From the IMG/VR virus record IMGVR_UViG_3300025286_004360, positions 1 to 48,577 of that record: a stretch of DNA of 48,577 bases; one strand, given 5' to 3'. Below the pieces are notes generated by a model. That model had not been told where the DNA came from. It was given only the letters and a program-made list of their open reading frames with translations, and searched no databases. Within the stretch, counting starts at the first letter, position 1. Every line of letters starts with the position of its first letter. This document shows positions 1-6,799 of the stretch, piece by piece. This DNA is from a virus. A program made the translations under genes and the position numbers.

Positions 1-211
1 AAGGTAAAGAGAGCCACCCACGCTTAAGCCTTCTGGCAGTTCGGTGATGCCAGTGCCGTGAAGGTAAAGAGAGCCACCCACGCTTAAGCCTTCTGGCAGT
101 TCGGTGATGCCCGTGCCTTCAAGGTCAAGAGAGCCACCCACGCTTAAGCCTTCTGGCAGTTCGGTGATGCCAGTGCCTTCAAGGTCAAGAGAGCCACCCA
201 CGCTTAAGCCT
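1..211. repeat. 60-bp tandem repeat, about 3.5 units
   Basis: Units start at 1, 61, 121 and 181 and differ at only a few bases (AAGGTAAAG versus AAGGTCAAG, and CCGTG versus CCTTC at the unit end). The last unit breaks off after about 31 bases. The period of 60 equals 20 codons, so copy number can change without a frameshift in the leucine-rich-repeat gene. The left edge of the window coincides with a unit boundary, so more copies may exist outside. Confidence 0.95.
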
Positions 212-276
212 TTGAGCAACTGCCCATGTTTCAAGCCTAATTCTTCACACAGTATTTTTTGATTTTCGATATTCAT
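1..276 (-). CDS. Leucine-rich-repeat protein, 3' end cut by left edge
   Basis: Reading the minus strand from an ATG at 276-274, with an AGG-type ribosome site about 7 bases upstream, gives a short N-terminus (MNIENQKILCEELGLKHG) and then 20-residue repeats of the form LPEGLSVGGSLDL followed by EGTGITE. Leucines and the LPxGL step are typical of leucine-rich-repeat solenoids, a protein-protein interaction fold. The frame stays open to base 1, so the C-terminus lies outside the window. It is the most distal visible gene of the leftward early operon, behind the recombination genes and separated from them by a GC-rich hairpin. Partner and function are unknown. The repeat units are almost identical at DNA level, which suggests recent expansion by slippage or recombination. 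Confidence 0.7.
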   Translation of the reverse strand, partial: MNIENQKILCEELGLKHGQLLKGLSVGGSLDLEGTGITELPEGLSVGGSLDLEGTGITELPEGLSVGGSLYLHGTGITELPEGLSVGGSLYL

Positions 277-289
277 ATAAACCTCGTTT

Positions 290-312
290 AAAAGAGCTGC
301 GCCCGCGGGCGC
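290..312 (-). terminator. GC-rich hairpin between two leftward genes
   Basis: 299-312 is the perfect palindrome GCGCCCGCGGGCGC. In the leftward direction it is followed by AGCTCTTTT. This could attenuate the leftward transcript between the exonuclease gene and the leucine-rich-repeat gene. The T-tract is short, so termination may be partial. Confidence 0.45.
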
Positions 313-334
313 TTGGCTCAGGTCGGAGTTAAAA

Positions 335-2029
335 TTAAGCGGCTAGGGCTTTGTTTAGGCGCTGCTCTAAATCTTTTATAAGAACGTCCTGATCTTCGAT
401 ATGACATTCAGCTGCGTCTAGCTGGTTACAAATACGGTCTAGCTCGTCGCTGTTTGCGCGGTCTGCATCGCTTGGCCATACATCAAGTGGTGTGTAGCCT
501 GTAGGGGCGCTAATGCTTTCAAGCACTGGCGATTTGAACGACTCACCTAATAGCGGTTCGTTTTGTCCTAGCATGCGGTTAACGTCGGTTAGCGCTTCAT
601 GCTCTTGTTGCTCAACCGGTGCTTGCTCAACTTCAATAGCTTGATGCTCTGCGTTGCGCTGTGCGTTTAAGTCGGCTTGCGCTGCTTGTAGTTGTGCATC
701 AATTTCGGCTTGTGCGTTAGCTTGGCGTTGTTGCTCAAGCTCTGCCTGCTCTTGTTCGTATTGGGCTATACGGCCATTTATTAGGTGCGTAAACTGCTCT
801 TTATCTGCAAGCAAGTGTTGCTGTATATCGTTAAATAAAAACTGATAATTATGCGCAAGCTCATTAAGCGTGCTTATATTCATTCGCATGTGCTGAGCGG
901 TAGATGAAAGGTTTATTTTTTCATTGGCTACCGCTGTATCTATGGCGTTGCTGATTGACTCTAGCGTGCGCTTGCCTTTTATTTCGCTTTTAAGGTCAAG
1001 TGTTGATGGTGGCAGTTTGAACGGCGCAAGCTCTGCGTTAAGCTCATTAATATGCGACGCAAGCGACGCAGAGCCCTCTGCTATGGCATCGGCTTTAAGC
1101 TCTTCTTTTCGGCTTTTGACTTGTTTGTCAGTGGCTAATCGCGCTTGACGCAACTGCTCTTTTATAAAGTTTAAATCCTTAACAAATGCGTCAATATCCT
1201 GCACCTCACCAAGAACGGCACTGGACATAGCTTCTAGCTTTGTTTCAGCATTTTTAAATACTTTCACCATGCTTTCAGCGTTTGCAAAGTCTTGATCTGA
1301 TTCAAGTCTCTTTTGTGATTGCTCAACTAGGCTTTCGGCTGCGGCTTTGTATTCGCTTAGATTGCTAGTGAGTGTTAAGCCGTTCATTTTGTATGCTATT
1401 GCAGGCAGCTCACGTATTGGTTGCGCTTCAACCTTTTGCTTTTCCTCTTCTTCAACGTAGTTGCTTAAATCATTTGCAAATTGATGCCACCCAGCAATTA
1501 CTTTTTCACGGCGCTCCGGCACTGACTCATACCAGCAATGCAACGCTGTTTCTTCTGTGCCTTGAGAAGCCATAAATAAAGTGCGCTCTGCGCCTGAGAC
1601 TAATAATTGATGCTCAAGCTGAGGCCAGTATTCATCTGGCATTTCATTGTTAGGTATTGCATCGCTTAGCAGTTTATTAAGCGTTTTATGTTCCCATGCC
1701 TGATCCTCAAGCATGGTGATGCCATCGAATGATGCTAAGAGTGGTAAACCGTCAATTTCTTGCGAACCTGTTGCTGGAAAAAGCTCGTCACTAACAATAC
1801 TTTCGGCAATAGGGCGTGCCATTGCTTCATACTCATGGCCCGCTGCAAAGATCTTTTCCTGCTGTGCTGTCACTTCTGGCACTTCACCGGTGGCCTTTTC
1901 TTTTAACAATTGGTTGCGGCTTTTGTATTTACTAAGCCCTAGCATTGCGGTTGCTTCGCTTGCCGTAAAATGTGCACTGCGCACTTTATGCCACTCTGCT
2001 GAACCTTGTACTAAGTTTAAAATTCTCAT
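335..2029 (-). CDS. YqaJ-type viral recombinase / 5'-3' exonuclease
   Basis: 564 residues. The N-terminal ~200 residues match the YqaJ/lambda-exonuclease fold (PD-(D/E)xK superfamily). QGSAEWHKVRSAHFTASEA lies at 8-26, GHEYEAM at 64-70, and the presumed metal-binding triad is Asp102 in ASFDG with Glu113 and Lys115 in WEHKT. The family degrades one strand from double-strand ends so that the partner annealase can load. Residues ~210-560 are a long charged, Gln/Glu/Ala-rich extension with coiled-coil character, not part of the nuclease. The ATG overlaps the stop codon of the upstream annealase gene by one base (TAATG), which implies translational coupling of the pair. Leftward early operon under the operator set at 3106-3181. 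Confidence 0.88.
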   Translation of the reverse strand: MRILNLVQGSAEWHKVRSAHFTASEATAMLGLSKYKSRNQLLKEKATGEVPEVTAQQEKIFAAGHEYEAMARPIAESIVSDELFPATGSQEIDGLPLLASFDGITMLEDQAWEHKTLNKLLSDAIPNNEMPDEYWPQLEHQLLVSGAERTLFMASQGTEETALHCWYESVPERREKVIAGWHQFANDLSNYVEEEEKQKVEAQPIRELPAIAYKMNGLTLTSNLSEYKAAAESLVEQSQKRLESDQDFANAESMVKVFKNAETKLEAMSSAVLGEVQDIDAFVKDLNFIKEQLRQARLATDKQVKSRKEELKADAIAEGSASLASHINELNAELAPFKLPPSTLDLKSEIKGKRTLESISNAIDTAVANEKINLSSTAQHMRMNISTLNELAHNYQFLFNDIQQHLLADKEQFTHLINGRIAQYEQEQAELEQQRQANAQAEIDAQLQAAQADLNAQRNAEHQAIEVEQAPVEQQEHEALTDVNRMLGQNEPLLGESFKSPVLESISAPTGYTPLDVWPSDADRANSDELDRICNQLDAAECHIEDQDVLIKDLEQRLNKALAA

Positions 2030-2766
2030 TATGCTGCTCCTTTCACTTGCACTGAGTGAATAGTGTTGATTTGCTCTTCGGTTAGTTTTGCTTTTGATTG
2101 AACCTTGCCGATAACTTGATCTGCGCTCATTTTTCCTGACTCAATGGCTTGCTCCCACTTAGGAAAGTTCGCGTTAAAATGCTCGCTAGGGTAGTAATCT
2201 AGTTGCGCTGGCTTATTGGCTGGGTTTACTTCTTTTTCAGTCACGATTGCGCCGGAGTCTTTAAAGCGCTCAGCTTCATCTGGATCAATAATTCCTGAAA
2301 TGCCAAACGCATAACGGCCCGCTTGAATGGTTGCTTTATGGCGCAGCATGCGGGCAGGCCACTGTTTCCAAGTATCGGTAGTGCGTTTGCACTCTTCCAT
2401 GTACTCGGTCACCTCAATAGGGTGCTGGCAATTCTTTTTAAATATGCGGCACGTAACAGCAATAAGATTTGCGCCGTCTCTAATGTCGTTAAACACCATG
2501 CCGTCAAAATCGTGATGGCTATTTATGATGCGCAACCAACCATCTATAGAAACAATTGGCTGTATCCCTCCTCCTTTAGCTGGAAAGGCGTAAATTTCTT
2601 TAACAAGTGGGTTAAGGCTATATTCGTTAGCCACCGCAATGAACGATGCAAATTGCTCTCGCGTTACTGGCTTTCCAGAAGGCATAACCGTGTTTAATAT
2701 TACGTTTTCAACTTCTTGCTCATCCATTGATAAGCGAGTTGCTAACTGCGTTAATGCTTTACTCAT
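2029..2766 (-). CDS. bet: Phage recombination protein Bet / RecT-family annealase
   Basis: 245 residues. The single-strand annealing protein of a two-component phage recombination system, coating ssDNA made by the exonuclease next door. Family-typical stretches include NPLVKEIYAFPAKGG, PIVSIDGWLRIIN near residues 70-82, TCRIFKK, and WPARMLRHKATIQAGRYAFG near 137-156 followed by GIIDPDEAE. Length is normal for the Bet family (about 240-260). The gene precedes the YqaJ gene with a TAATG overlap and follows the small 98-residue gene, all leftward. Transcription probably starts in the operator region at 3106-3181. Confidence 0.9.
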   Translation of the reverse strand: MSKALTQLATRLSMDEQEVENVILNTVMPSGKPVTREQFASFIAVANEYSLNPLVKEIYAFPAKGGGIQPIVSIDGWLRIINSHHDFDGMVFNDIRDGANLIAVTCRIFKKNCQHPIEVTEYMEECKRTTDTWKQWPARMLRHKATIQAGRYAFGISGIIDPDEAERFKDSGAIVTEKEVNPANKPAQLDYYPSEHFNANFPKWEQAIESGKMSADQVIGKVQSKAKLTEEQINTIHSVQVKGAA

Positions 2767-2800
2767 AATTCAACTCCGATTGATGGTTTTAGGTAGCGTC

Positions 2801-3097
2801 TTAGCTCGCTAATTTGATATTTTGGCCAAATAGCTTGTCTTGCTTTTTGTAGTGAAGAACTTGATCGAGTGTGTGTTTAAGTTGCGCTTCTGCGTCATCG
2901 TCAGTTAGCGTGATCATGAATGATTCAGCTGATACGCCATTGATATACACATACACGTTAATAAACGGCTCTTGCGCGTTGGTGACTACGTTTACCGCAA
3001 CATTCTCGCGGAAGTTGAATGATTCAATTGCCAGTGCTGCAACTAGCCCTTTTATTTCTAGTGTGACCGCTGGGTGTGTTTTAGTGTTTATAGTCAT
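2801..3097 (-). CDS. Unknown small early protein
   Basis: 98 residues, first gene of the leftward early operon. No family recognised. The product is soluble-looking with alternating hydrophobic stretches (VAVNVVTNAQEPFINVYVYING) that suggest beta strands, and has no signal peptide or membrane segment. Its place upstream of bet is where lambdoid phages keep accessory recombination or host-nuclease-inhibitor genes, but nothing in the sequence supports such a role. The ATG at 3097-3095 begins 9 bases leftward of the nearest operator copy, so it is likely among the first genes switched off by the repressor. Confidence 0.7.
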   Translation of the reverse strand: MTINTKTHPAVTLEIKGLVAALAIESFNFRENVAVNVVTNAQEPFINVYVYINGVSAESFMITLTDDDAEAQLKHTLDQVLHYKKQDKLFGQNIKLAS

Positions 3098-3105
3098 TTT
3101 ATTTA

Positions 3106-3181
3106 GTCTACTTTTGGAAACTTTAGAATTAGTTTACACAAGGAAACATGAAAAGCAAATAAAAAGTTTCTAAAAGTGTAC
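3106..3181. promoter_or_regulatory. Left operator region with three 16-bp dyads (OL-like)
   Basis: Three copies of a 6-4-6 dyad are seen: GTCTACTTTTGGAAAC at 3106-3121, GTTTACACAAGGAAAC at 3132-3147 and the inverted GTTTCTAAAAGTGTAC at 3166-3181. Half-sites follow GTNNAC/GTTTCC. The same motif occurs three times between cI and cro (5339-5421). Start spacings are 26 and 34 bases. The region lies directly upstream of the leftward recombination operon. A leftward promoter must lie here, but no box pair is convincing; TTGCTT-N17-TAAACT ending in the middle site is the best I find. Repressor binding is inferred from the shared motif and position. Confidence 0.75.
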
Positions 3182-3231
3182 TTTTTATTTTTATTTAAGA
3201 TGACAAAAGCGCTAGCCGTGCCTGTTTCAGC

Positions 3232-3259
3232 TTGATAAATATCTTGTAGCGTTTATTAT
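3232..3259 (+). promoter_or_regulatory. Promoter of the exported-protein cassette
   Basis: -35 TTGATA at 3232-3237, 16-base spacer, -10 TATTAT at 3254-3259. Each hexamer is one mismatch from the sigma-70 consensus. It sits 36 bases before the start codon at 3295 and outside the operator dyads, so it may be active in the lysogen. Confidence 0.6.
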
Positions 3260-3294
3260 TTAGGTTGGAAATAAATCAGAAAAGGGATGCAATT

Positions 3295-3723
3295 ATGTTT
3301 TTAAAATCGTTAACGGTAGTGGTGTCGATAGCGTTTACAGCTGCGGTTTCAGCTCAATGTACAACTGTGGGCGATACAACTTACTGCTATGACTATGATA
3401 GCGGCAATAGTTATTCTACGTCCGATTATGGAACGTCATCAGTTACTAGTGGCTACAATAGCAATACAGGTACAGTGTGGGGGAGTAGCACGTTTAGAAG
3501 CGGCAATACAAGCCAAACACTTGGCTCTAGTAGCAAAGGTGCTTACTGGAACTCGAGCACTTACGATTTAGGTGATACTAGCCAGACATTAGGGTCTAGC
3601 AGTAATGGTAGCACGTGGAACAGCTTTACCGACTCTTCTGGCAATACGACGTATGACTCGTACGATGCAGAAACTGGAAAGGTTAAAACGGTTATTTGCG
3701 ATTCGCTAGGAAACTGTTATTAA
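3295..3723 (+). CDS. Exported Ser/Thr/Gly-rich protein, probable moron
   Basis: 142 residues from the ATG at 3295, which has an AAGGGA ribosome site; an upstream TTG at 3265 is less likely because the signal peptide begins at the ATG. N-terminus MFLKSLTVVVSIAFTAAVSA looks like a Sec signal peptide cleaved after AVSA. The mature part is low-complexity, rich in Ser, Thr, Gly, Asn and Tyr, with two copies of an approximately 24-residue repeat containing TSQTLGSSS, and cysteines near both ends (QCTT, YCYD, VICDSLGNCY). It points opposite to its neighbours and has its own promoter (3232-3259) and terminator (3961-3981), the classic moron layout. A surface or periplasmic lysogenic-conversion role is inferred; the function is unknown. 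Confidence 0.75.
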   Translation: MFLKSLTVVVSIAFTAAVSAQCTTVGDTTYCYDYDSGNSYSTSDYGTSSVTSGYNSNTGTVWGSSTFRSGNTSQTLGSSSKGAYWNSSTYDLGDTSQTLGSSSNGSTWNSFTDSSGNTTYDSYDAETGKVKTVICDSLGNCY

Positions 3724-3837
3724 AAACATTAAAAGTTTATCGTGGCTTGTTAAATGCAAGCTTGACTTAAGCCGCCCACCACTAAATAATATTAGCTTAA
3801 CAGTTAATTGAATGCGCTCAGTGGCCTGTTAAAAAAC

Positions 3838-3952
3838 ACCAAGCTTGCAAGGCTTGGTTGGAACGCTAGGGATGCCACTCAGCTTTAGATTTAAACTGAG
3901 CCCTTCAAGCTTCCTAAACCTTACTACCGATAGCCGCAAACCTATCAGTAGT
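3838..3952 (+). ncRNA. Candidate structured RNA or 3' UTR
   Basis: Three successive hairpins are seen. ACCAAGC/GCTTGGT is at 3838-3858. A helix with CTCAG/CTGAG (3878-3900) is flanked by an AGGG/CCCT outer stem. ACTACCGATAG/CTATCAGTAGT (one mismatch) is at 3923-3952. They are followed within 10 bases by a strong intrinsic terminator. The stretch 3724-3960 has no credible ORF. It could be the structured 3' UTR of the exported-protein mRNA or a processed small RNA. No known RNA family is recognised. Confidence 0.4.
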
Positions 3953-3960
3953 TTCAAGAT

Positions 3961-3981
3961 AGCCCCGAAAGGGGCTTTTTT
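3961..3981 (+). terminator. Rho-independent terminator
   Basis: AGCCCC GAAA GGGGCT followed by six T. GNRA loop and perfect stem. It ends the rightward cassette before the convergent gene at 4019-4669. Confidence 0.9.
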
Positions 3982-4018
3982 GATTGTTTACTTAAAAACC
4001 GGGCAAATTTAAATAATA

Positions 4019-4669
4019 TTATTTTTCGATTGGCTCTATTAAGAATTTCCCTAACGGAGTAAGTTCAGCGTCCTTACCTTCTGGTAAAACTCCCTTCCTA
4101 TTATCCCACGAAGTTTTAGTAAATAATTCCAATGGCGTAAAGGCTGACATCGGCGCCATTTTAATCATTTCTTGATTAGCCTCTTTAAAGGTCTCTTTAA
4201 ATTTATGCGCTTTCTCTAGATCAGTGCCTTTAAAGCTCGAATGTGCCGAGAGAAACTGACAGTAAAGTGTCTCTTCTTTTCCTAAATTGAATTCAACTTC
4301 AGCTAAAGATTGCGAGAAAACCTTTTTCTCTTCTGCCCATGAGTTATAATATCCAGTCTCCTGTTGAATATATTTTCCCATCTCGCAGTCTATACGAGCC
4401 CGGCGATAGGATGTAATGCCTACATACTCCTTAGGGGTAATAATTCTTGAGTGAGTATCGATAAAAATGACATTTCCAAACATTCTTAATGAGGAAAGAT
4501 CAATCATGTCAATTTTTTCTTGGGAAACCCCGGTCACAGCAAGCTCCATATTAAGCGGCTGCCCTAACAGGTGCATTCTATAGGCATCAGCATCTTCAGC
4601 GTGTGACGCAGAGCAAAAAAAACATGACGAAATTATTGCCAATAGACTTTTCATATGCACATTTACCAT
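4019..4669 (-). CDS. Exported protein in the rex position behind cI
   Basis: 216 residues, not recognised as a family. An N-terminal signal peptide is clear (MKSLLAIISSCFFCSASHA, then EDADAY). The ATG at 4669 is preferred over the internal one at 4654 because of an AAGGA site 9 bases before it. The mature protein is mixed alpha/charged, with cysteines at CEMGKY and YCQFLS that could pair in the periplasm. The gene begins 13 bases after the cI stop on the same strand, so it is probably co-transcribed with the repressor in the lysogen. Lambda rexAB occupies the same slot. A role in superinfection exclusion or lysogenic conversion is inferred from position only. Confidence 0.75.
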   Translation of the reverse strand: MVNVHMKSLLAIISSCFFCSASHAEDADAYRMHLLGQPLNMELAVTGVSQEKIDMIDLSSLRMFGNVIFIDTHSRIITPKEYVGITSYRRARIDCEMGKYIQQETGYYNSWAEEKKVFSQSLAEVEFNLGKEETLYCQFLSAHSSFKGTDLEKAHKFKETFKEANQEMIKMAPMSAFTPLELFTKTSWDNRKGVLPEGKDAELTPLGKFLIEPIEK

Positions 4670-4682
4670 AAGAAGGTTCCTT

Positions 4683-5336
4683 TTAAAAATCTTGTATTAC
4701 CTGTTTTACTACGCCAATAATTGTACAGTTTCCGTTTATTGACATGGTTGGATAGCTATTATTAAACGGTTTTAGGTATTTAGTTCCGCCGTCTATAACT
4801 AGCTGCTTTAGTGTGGCTTCGTCATTCTCTTCTAATCGTGCTACAACCACTTTGCCATGCTCTGCCTGCATATTTGGATCGACTATTATTACAGAGCCTT
4901 CGGGGATTGATTTGCCGCCCGTAAAGCTGGTCATACTGTCGCCTTTTACTCGGAGTGCAAATGATTCATCGCTCACGTTAGCGGTATGCTGATAAAATGT
5001 GGTGTCGGTTTGGCGCAAGCTTTCCATATCTATTTCTTTCCATTTACCCGCTTGCACCCAAGATATTAACGGTGCTTGCCCTCTCAGGTCAGGCCCTAAC
5101 TCTAGTTCAATATTTTTATCTGGTGAGCCTTTGCCCTCCATTAACCATGCTAAGTTACAGCGTAAAAGCTTAGCCAATTTGACAGCGTTCGCACCGCCTG
5201 GCTCAGTTAACCCATTTATCCATTTGCTTGCAGTACTTTTAGAAATTCCAATCCTTCGCACCATATCTGCCGGCTTAATTCCGGACTTTTCCATTTGTAA
5301 TGCTAAACGTTGCTCAAAAGACATAGAACACACCAT
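4683..5336 (-). CDS. cI: CI/LexA-type prophage repressor with S24 autoprotease
   Basis: 217 residues. Residues ~5-65 form a helix-turn-helix (KPADMVRRIGISKSTASKWING). A linker with the Ala96-Gly97 self-cleavage site (WVQAGKW) follows, then an S24 peptidase domain with nucleophile Ser134 in KGDSM and general base Lys177 in ATLKQL. The family keeps the prophage silent and is cleaved when RecA is activated by DNA damage, so this phage should be SOS-inducible. The first ATG is at 5336; a second at 5324 (MSFEQR) is also possible. On the minus strand TATATA at 5347-5342 lies only a few bases before the ATG, so a leaderless mRNA as for lambda cI is possible. Six candidate operators flank this region. 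Confidence 0.93.
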   Translation of the reverse strand: MVCSMSFEQRLALQMEKSGIKPADMVRRIGISKSTASKWINGLTEPGGANAVKLAKLLRCNLAWLMEGKGSPDKNIELELGPDLRGQAPLISWVQAGKWKEIDMESLRQTDTTFYQHTANVSDESFALRVKGDSMTSFTGGKSIPEGSVIIVDPNMQAEHGKVVVARLEENDEATLKQLVIDGGTKYLKPFNNSYPTMSINGNCTIIGVVKQVIQDF

Positions 5337-5338
5337 AA

Positions 5339-5421
5339 GTTTATATAGGGAAACATTGTATTATTTAATTGGTTTCCATAGGTTGACATATTTAAGGGTT
5401 TGCTAGTACACTTTTGGAAAC
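5339..5421. promoter_or_regulatory. Right operator region with three 16-bp dyads (OR-like)
   Basis: GTTTATATAGGGAAAC lies at 5339-5354, GTTTCCATAGGTTGAC at 5372-5387 (inverted) and GTACACTTTTGGAAAC at 5406-5421. Half-sites and spacer length match the three copies at 3106-3181. Start spacings are 33 and 34 bases, about three helical turns. The middle site overlaps the -35 and the right site overlaps the -10 of the rightward promoter. The left site abuts the cI start codon, where it could repress cI itself. Confidence 0.82.
5383..5412 (+). promoter_or_regulatory. Rightward early promoter (PR-like)
   Basis: Perfect -35 TTGACA at 5383-5388, 18-base spacer, -10 TACACT at 5407-5412. It overlaps the middle and right operators and precedes cro (ATG 5438, AAGGAG ribosome site). 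It should drive cro, the CII-like gene and the replication operon. Confidence 0.75.
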
Positions 5422-5437
5422 CTTTTAAGGAGTCGTT

Positions 5438-5650
5438 ATGAGAACTGTTAACGCTATTAAATTCTATGGAAGCAGGAAAGAGCTAGGTGAAGCCTTTCGA
5501 TTTCCAGTCAACAAATCGACCATTAGTAAGTGGGCTTCGATAGGTCACTTACCTTACGCCCGTGCGCTAGAGCTTGAAATGGAAACTAAAGGGAAATTGA
5601 AAGTTGATTACTCTTATTACCCCTCGGAACAACCCAAATCAGCAGCATAG
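5438..5650 (+). CDS. cro: Cro-like repressor
   Basis: 70 residues, first gene rightward from the operator region and divergent from cI. It has the pattern of a Cro/YdaS helix-turn-helix: GSRKELGEAFRFPVNKSTIS then KWASIGHLPYARALELEMET, the second part resembling the YdaS-type ending. Strong AAGGAG ribosome site 7 bases before the ATG. Expected to bind the same operators as CI with a different site preference and to favour lytic growth. Identity rests on size, fold and location. Confidence 0.85.
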   Translation: MRTVNAIKFYGSRKELGEAFRFPVNKSTISKWASIGHLPYARALELEMETKGKLKVDYSYYPSEQPKSAA

Positions 5651-5662
5651 GAGATACTTTAA

Positions 5663-6190
5663 ATGTTTTTATCTAAGAAGAGTACGAGAAACGGAAAGCC
5701 AAGCGCTCGCTGCCCACTTGAAGCCGCCGCCAGTATTGCGAGCGACTTTAATGTATCTGATATAGCGCGCGCCATGGCTAAGTCGCCAACCACACTTAGC
5801 AACAAGCTTAATACGAACATTGATTCGCATGTATTAACACTGCAAGAGGCTATTGCCATTCAGCATATCACTGAGGATAGCCGCATTTTAAATGCCTGGG
5901 CTTATAGCGAAGGTAAAACAGTGATTGATTTACCGGATGTGGGCTTATCTGACGATGAATTGGCTGATCAGGTTTTGCACTTGCAAGAAACGGCCGGTGA
6001 TTTTGCCAAATCAGTAAGACTTGCCAGAGCGGACGGGATTATCACGCAAACTGAATTTGACGGTATTCAAAAGCGCGCATTAGAAACCATAGTCGCTGTT
6101 TTGCATATTACAGCAGAGCTTGAGCAAATGGTTAGGCCTGATCCTAATGAACCGGCTGTTGTTAATCCTGCATCGTTAAAGGTGGCGTGA
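5663..6190 (+). CDS. CII-family phage regulatory protein (CP76 type)
   Basis: 175 residues. The sequence matches the Phage_CP76/CII regulatory family. An N-terminal helix-turn-helix spans residues ~18-60 (LEAAASIASDF, ARAMAKSPTTLSNKLN), followed by LTLQEAIAIQHITEDSRIL and a helical C-terminal half. The family activates lysogeny promoters in the P2/lambda-like decision circuit. Located directly behind cro (13-base gap) under the rightward promoter. The ATG at 5663 has a GGAGA site upstream. The C-terminal ~80 residues (DEFDGIQKRALETIVAVLHITAELEQM-like helix region) are typical of the family's oligomerisation half. Confidence 0.82.
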   Translation: MFLSKKSTRNGKPSARCPLEAAASIASDFNVSDIARAMAKSPTTLSNKLNTNIDSHVLTLQEAIAIQHITEDSRILNAWAYSEGKTVIDLPDVGLSDDELADQVLHLQETAGDFAKSVRLARADGIITQTEFDGIQKRALETIVAVLHITAELEQMVRPDPNEPAVVNPASLKVA

Positions 6191-6191
6191 T

Positions 6192-6476
6192 ATGAGCGGC
6201 GAACTTTTAAATTACATCAATGAGGACACTCCGCCACCTTGGTTACATTTAGTTGATGAGCCCATTTTCATGACAGAGCTTAAATGGGATCAGTTTTCTG
6301 AATCAAAAATGGCGGAATTTAGAGATCTCTTTTGCGAGTCCGGCAAAGTGCGCCCTGATCGTCTTATCTATTGGGATTTCATACCCACAGGGGCAAATGT
6401 ACACCGATTGGTCATGAAACCAACTCGGCGGTTTATTGAATTTTGCTTTGCACACAGGGCAGAGCACGGGCGGTAG
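6192..6476 (+). CDS. Unknown early protein
   Basis: 94 residues, starting one base after the CII stop (TGATATG) with an AGGTGG ribosome site. No family recognised. It contains PPPWLHLVDEPIF and LTELKWDQF-like acidic stretches in the first half, and a basic end (KPTRRFIEFCFAHRAEHGR). Its second half overlaps a well-formed opposite-strand ORF at 6303-6494, so at least one reading may be a shadow. Operon spacing favours this frame; protein character favours the other. Confidence 0.5.
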   Translation: MSGELLNYINEDTPPPWLHLVDEPIFMTELKWDQFSESKMAEFRDLFCESGKVRPDRLIYWDFIPTGANVHRLVMKPTRRFIEFCFAHRAEHGR

Positions 6477-6494
6477 GTGTTCGTTGTTTGACAT
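6303..6494 (-). CDS. Possible zinc-ribbon protein, antisense to early operon
   Basis: 63 residues on the minus strand. It has paired cysteine motifs CPVC at 12-15 and CPCG at 34-37, spaced as in a small zinc ribbon, followed by YEIPID. An AAGGA ribosome site lies 7 bases before the ATG. It opposes the early operon and overlaps the 94-residue rightward gene. It could be a small moron or coincidence. Confidence 0.4.
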   Translation of the reverse strand: MSNNEHLPPVLCPVCKAKFNKPPSWFHDQSVYICPCGYEIPIDKTIRAHFAGLAKEISKFRHF

Positions 6495-6589
6495 GTTTAG
6501 TCCTTTTGTTTGTTGGTTTAGTAATTCGCACTTGCATGCTAGCAGACAAAAGGGCGCTTTTTAATCAGTTTTAATTTTAGGTTTTGTTT

Positions 6590-6799
6590 ATGGATACAGC
6601 AGATAGTGCACAAATAGAAATAGAGCAAAACGAGTCCCGTTTAATAGCAAATTTAAAGCAACAAGACGTTGAGCCTACAGACGATTGCATTGAATGCGGT
6701 AACGAAATACCAGAAGAACGCCGCAAGGCAGTGAATACCAATTTATGTATTGGTTGTGCAGAAATGCAAGAAATCAAACGAAAGCAGTTTAGGCGTTAA
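6590..6799 (+). CDS. DksA/TraR-type zinc-finger protein
   Basis: 69 residues from the ATG at 6590, with AGG upstream; the TTG at 6584 is less likely. It carries a C4 zinc finger of DksA/TraR type: CIEC and CIGC separated by about 17 residues with PEERRKAVNTNLCIGCAE. The N-terminal helix is short and acidic (TADSAQIEIEQNESRLIANL), as in phage TraR-like proteins that enter the RNA polymerase secondary channel and mimic ppGpp/DksA. It is separated from the preceding gene by about 110 bases without a clear gene on the plus strand. Function is inferred from the motif. Confidence 0.8.
   Translation: MDTADSAQIEIEQNESRLIANLKQQDVEPTDDCIECGNEIPEERRKAVNTNLCIGCAEMQEIKRKQFRR

Noticed and set aside
1-211. 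CRISPR-like array
   Set aside because: Direct repeats are 60 bp without spacers and encode a continuous leucine-rich-repeat frame.
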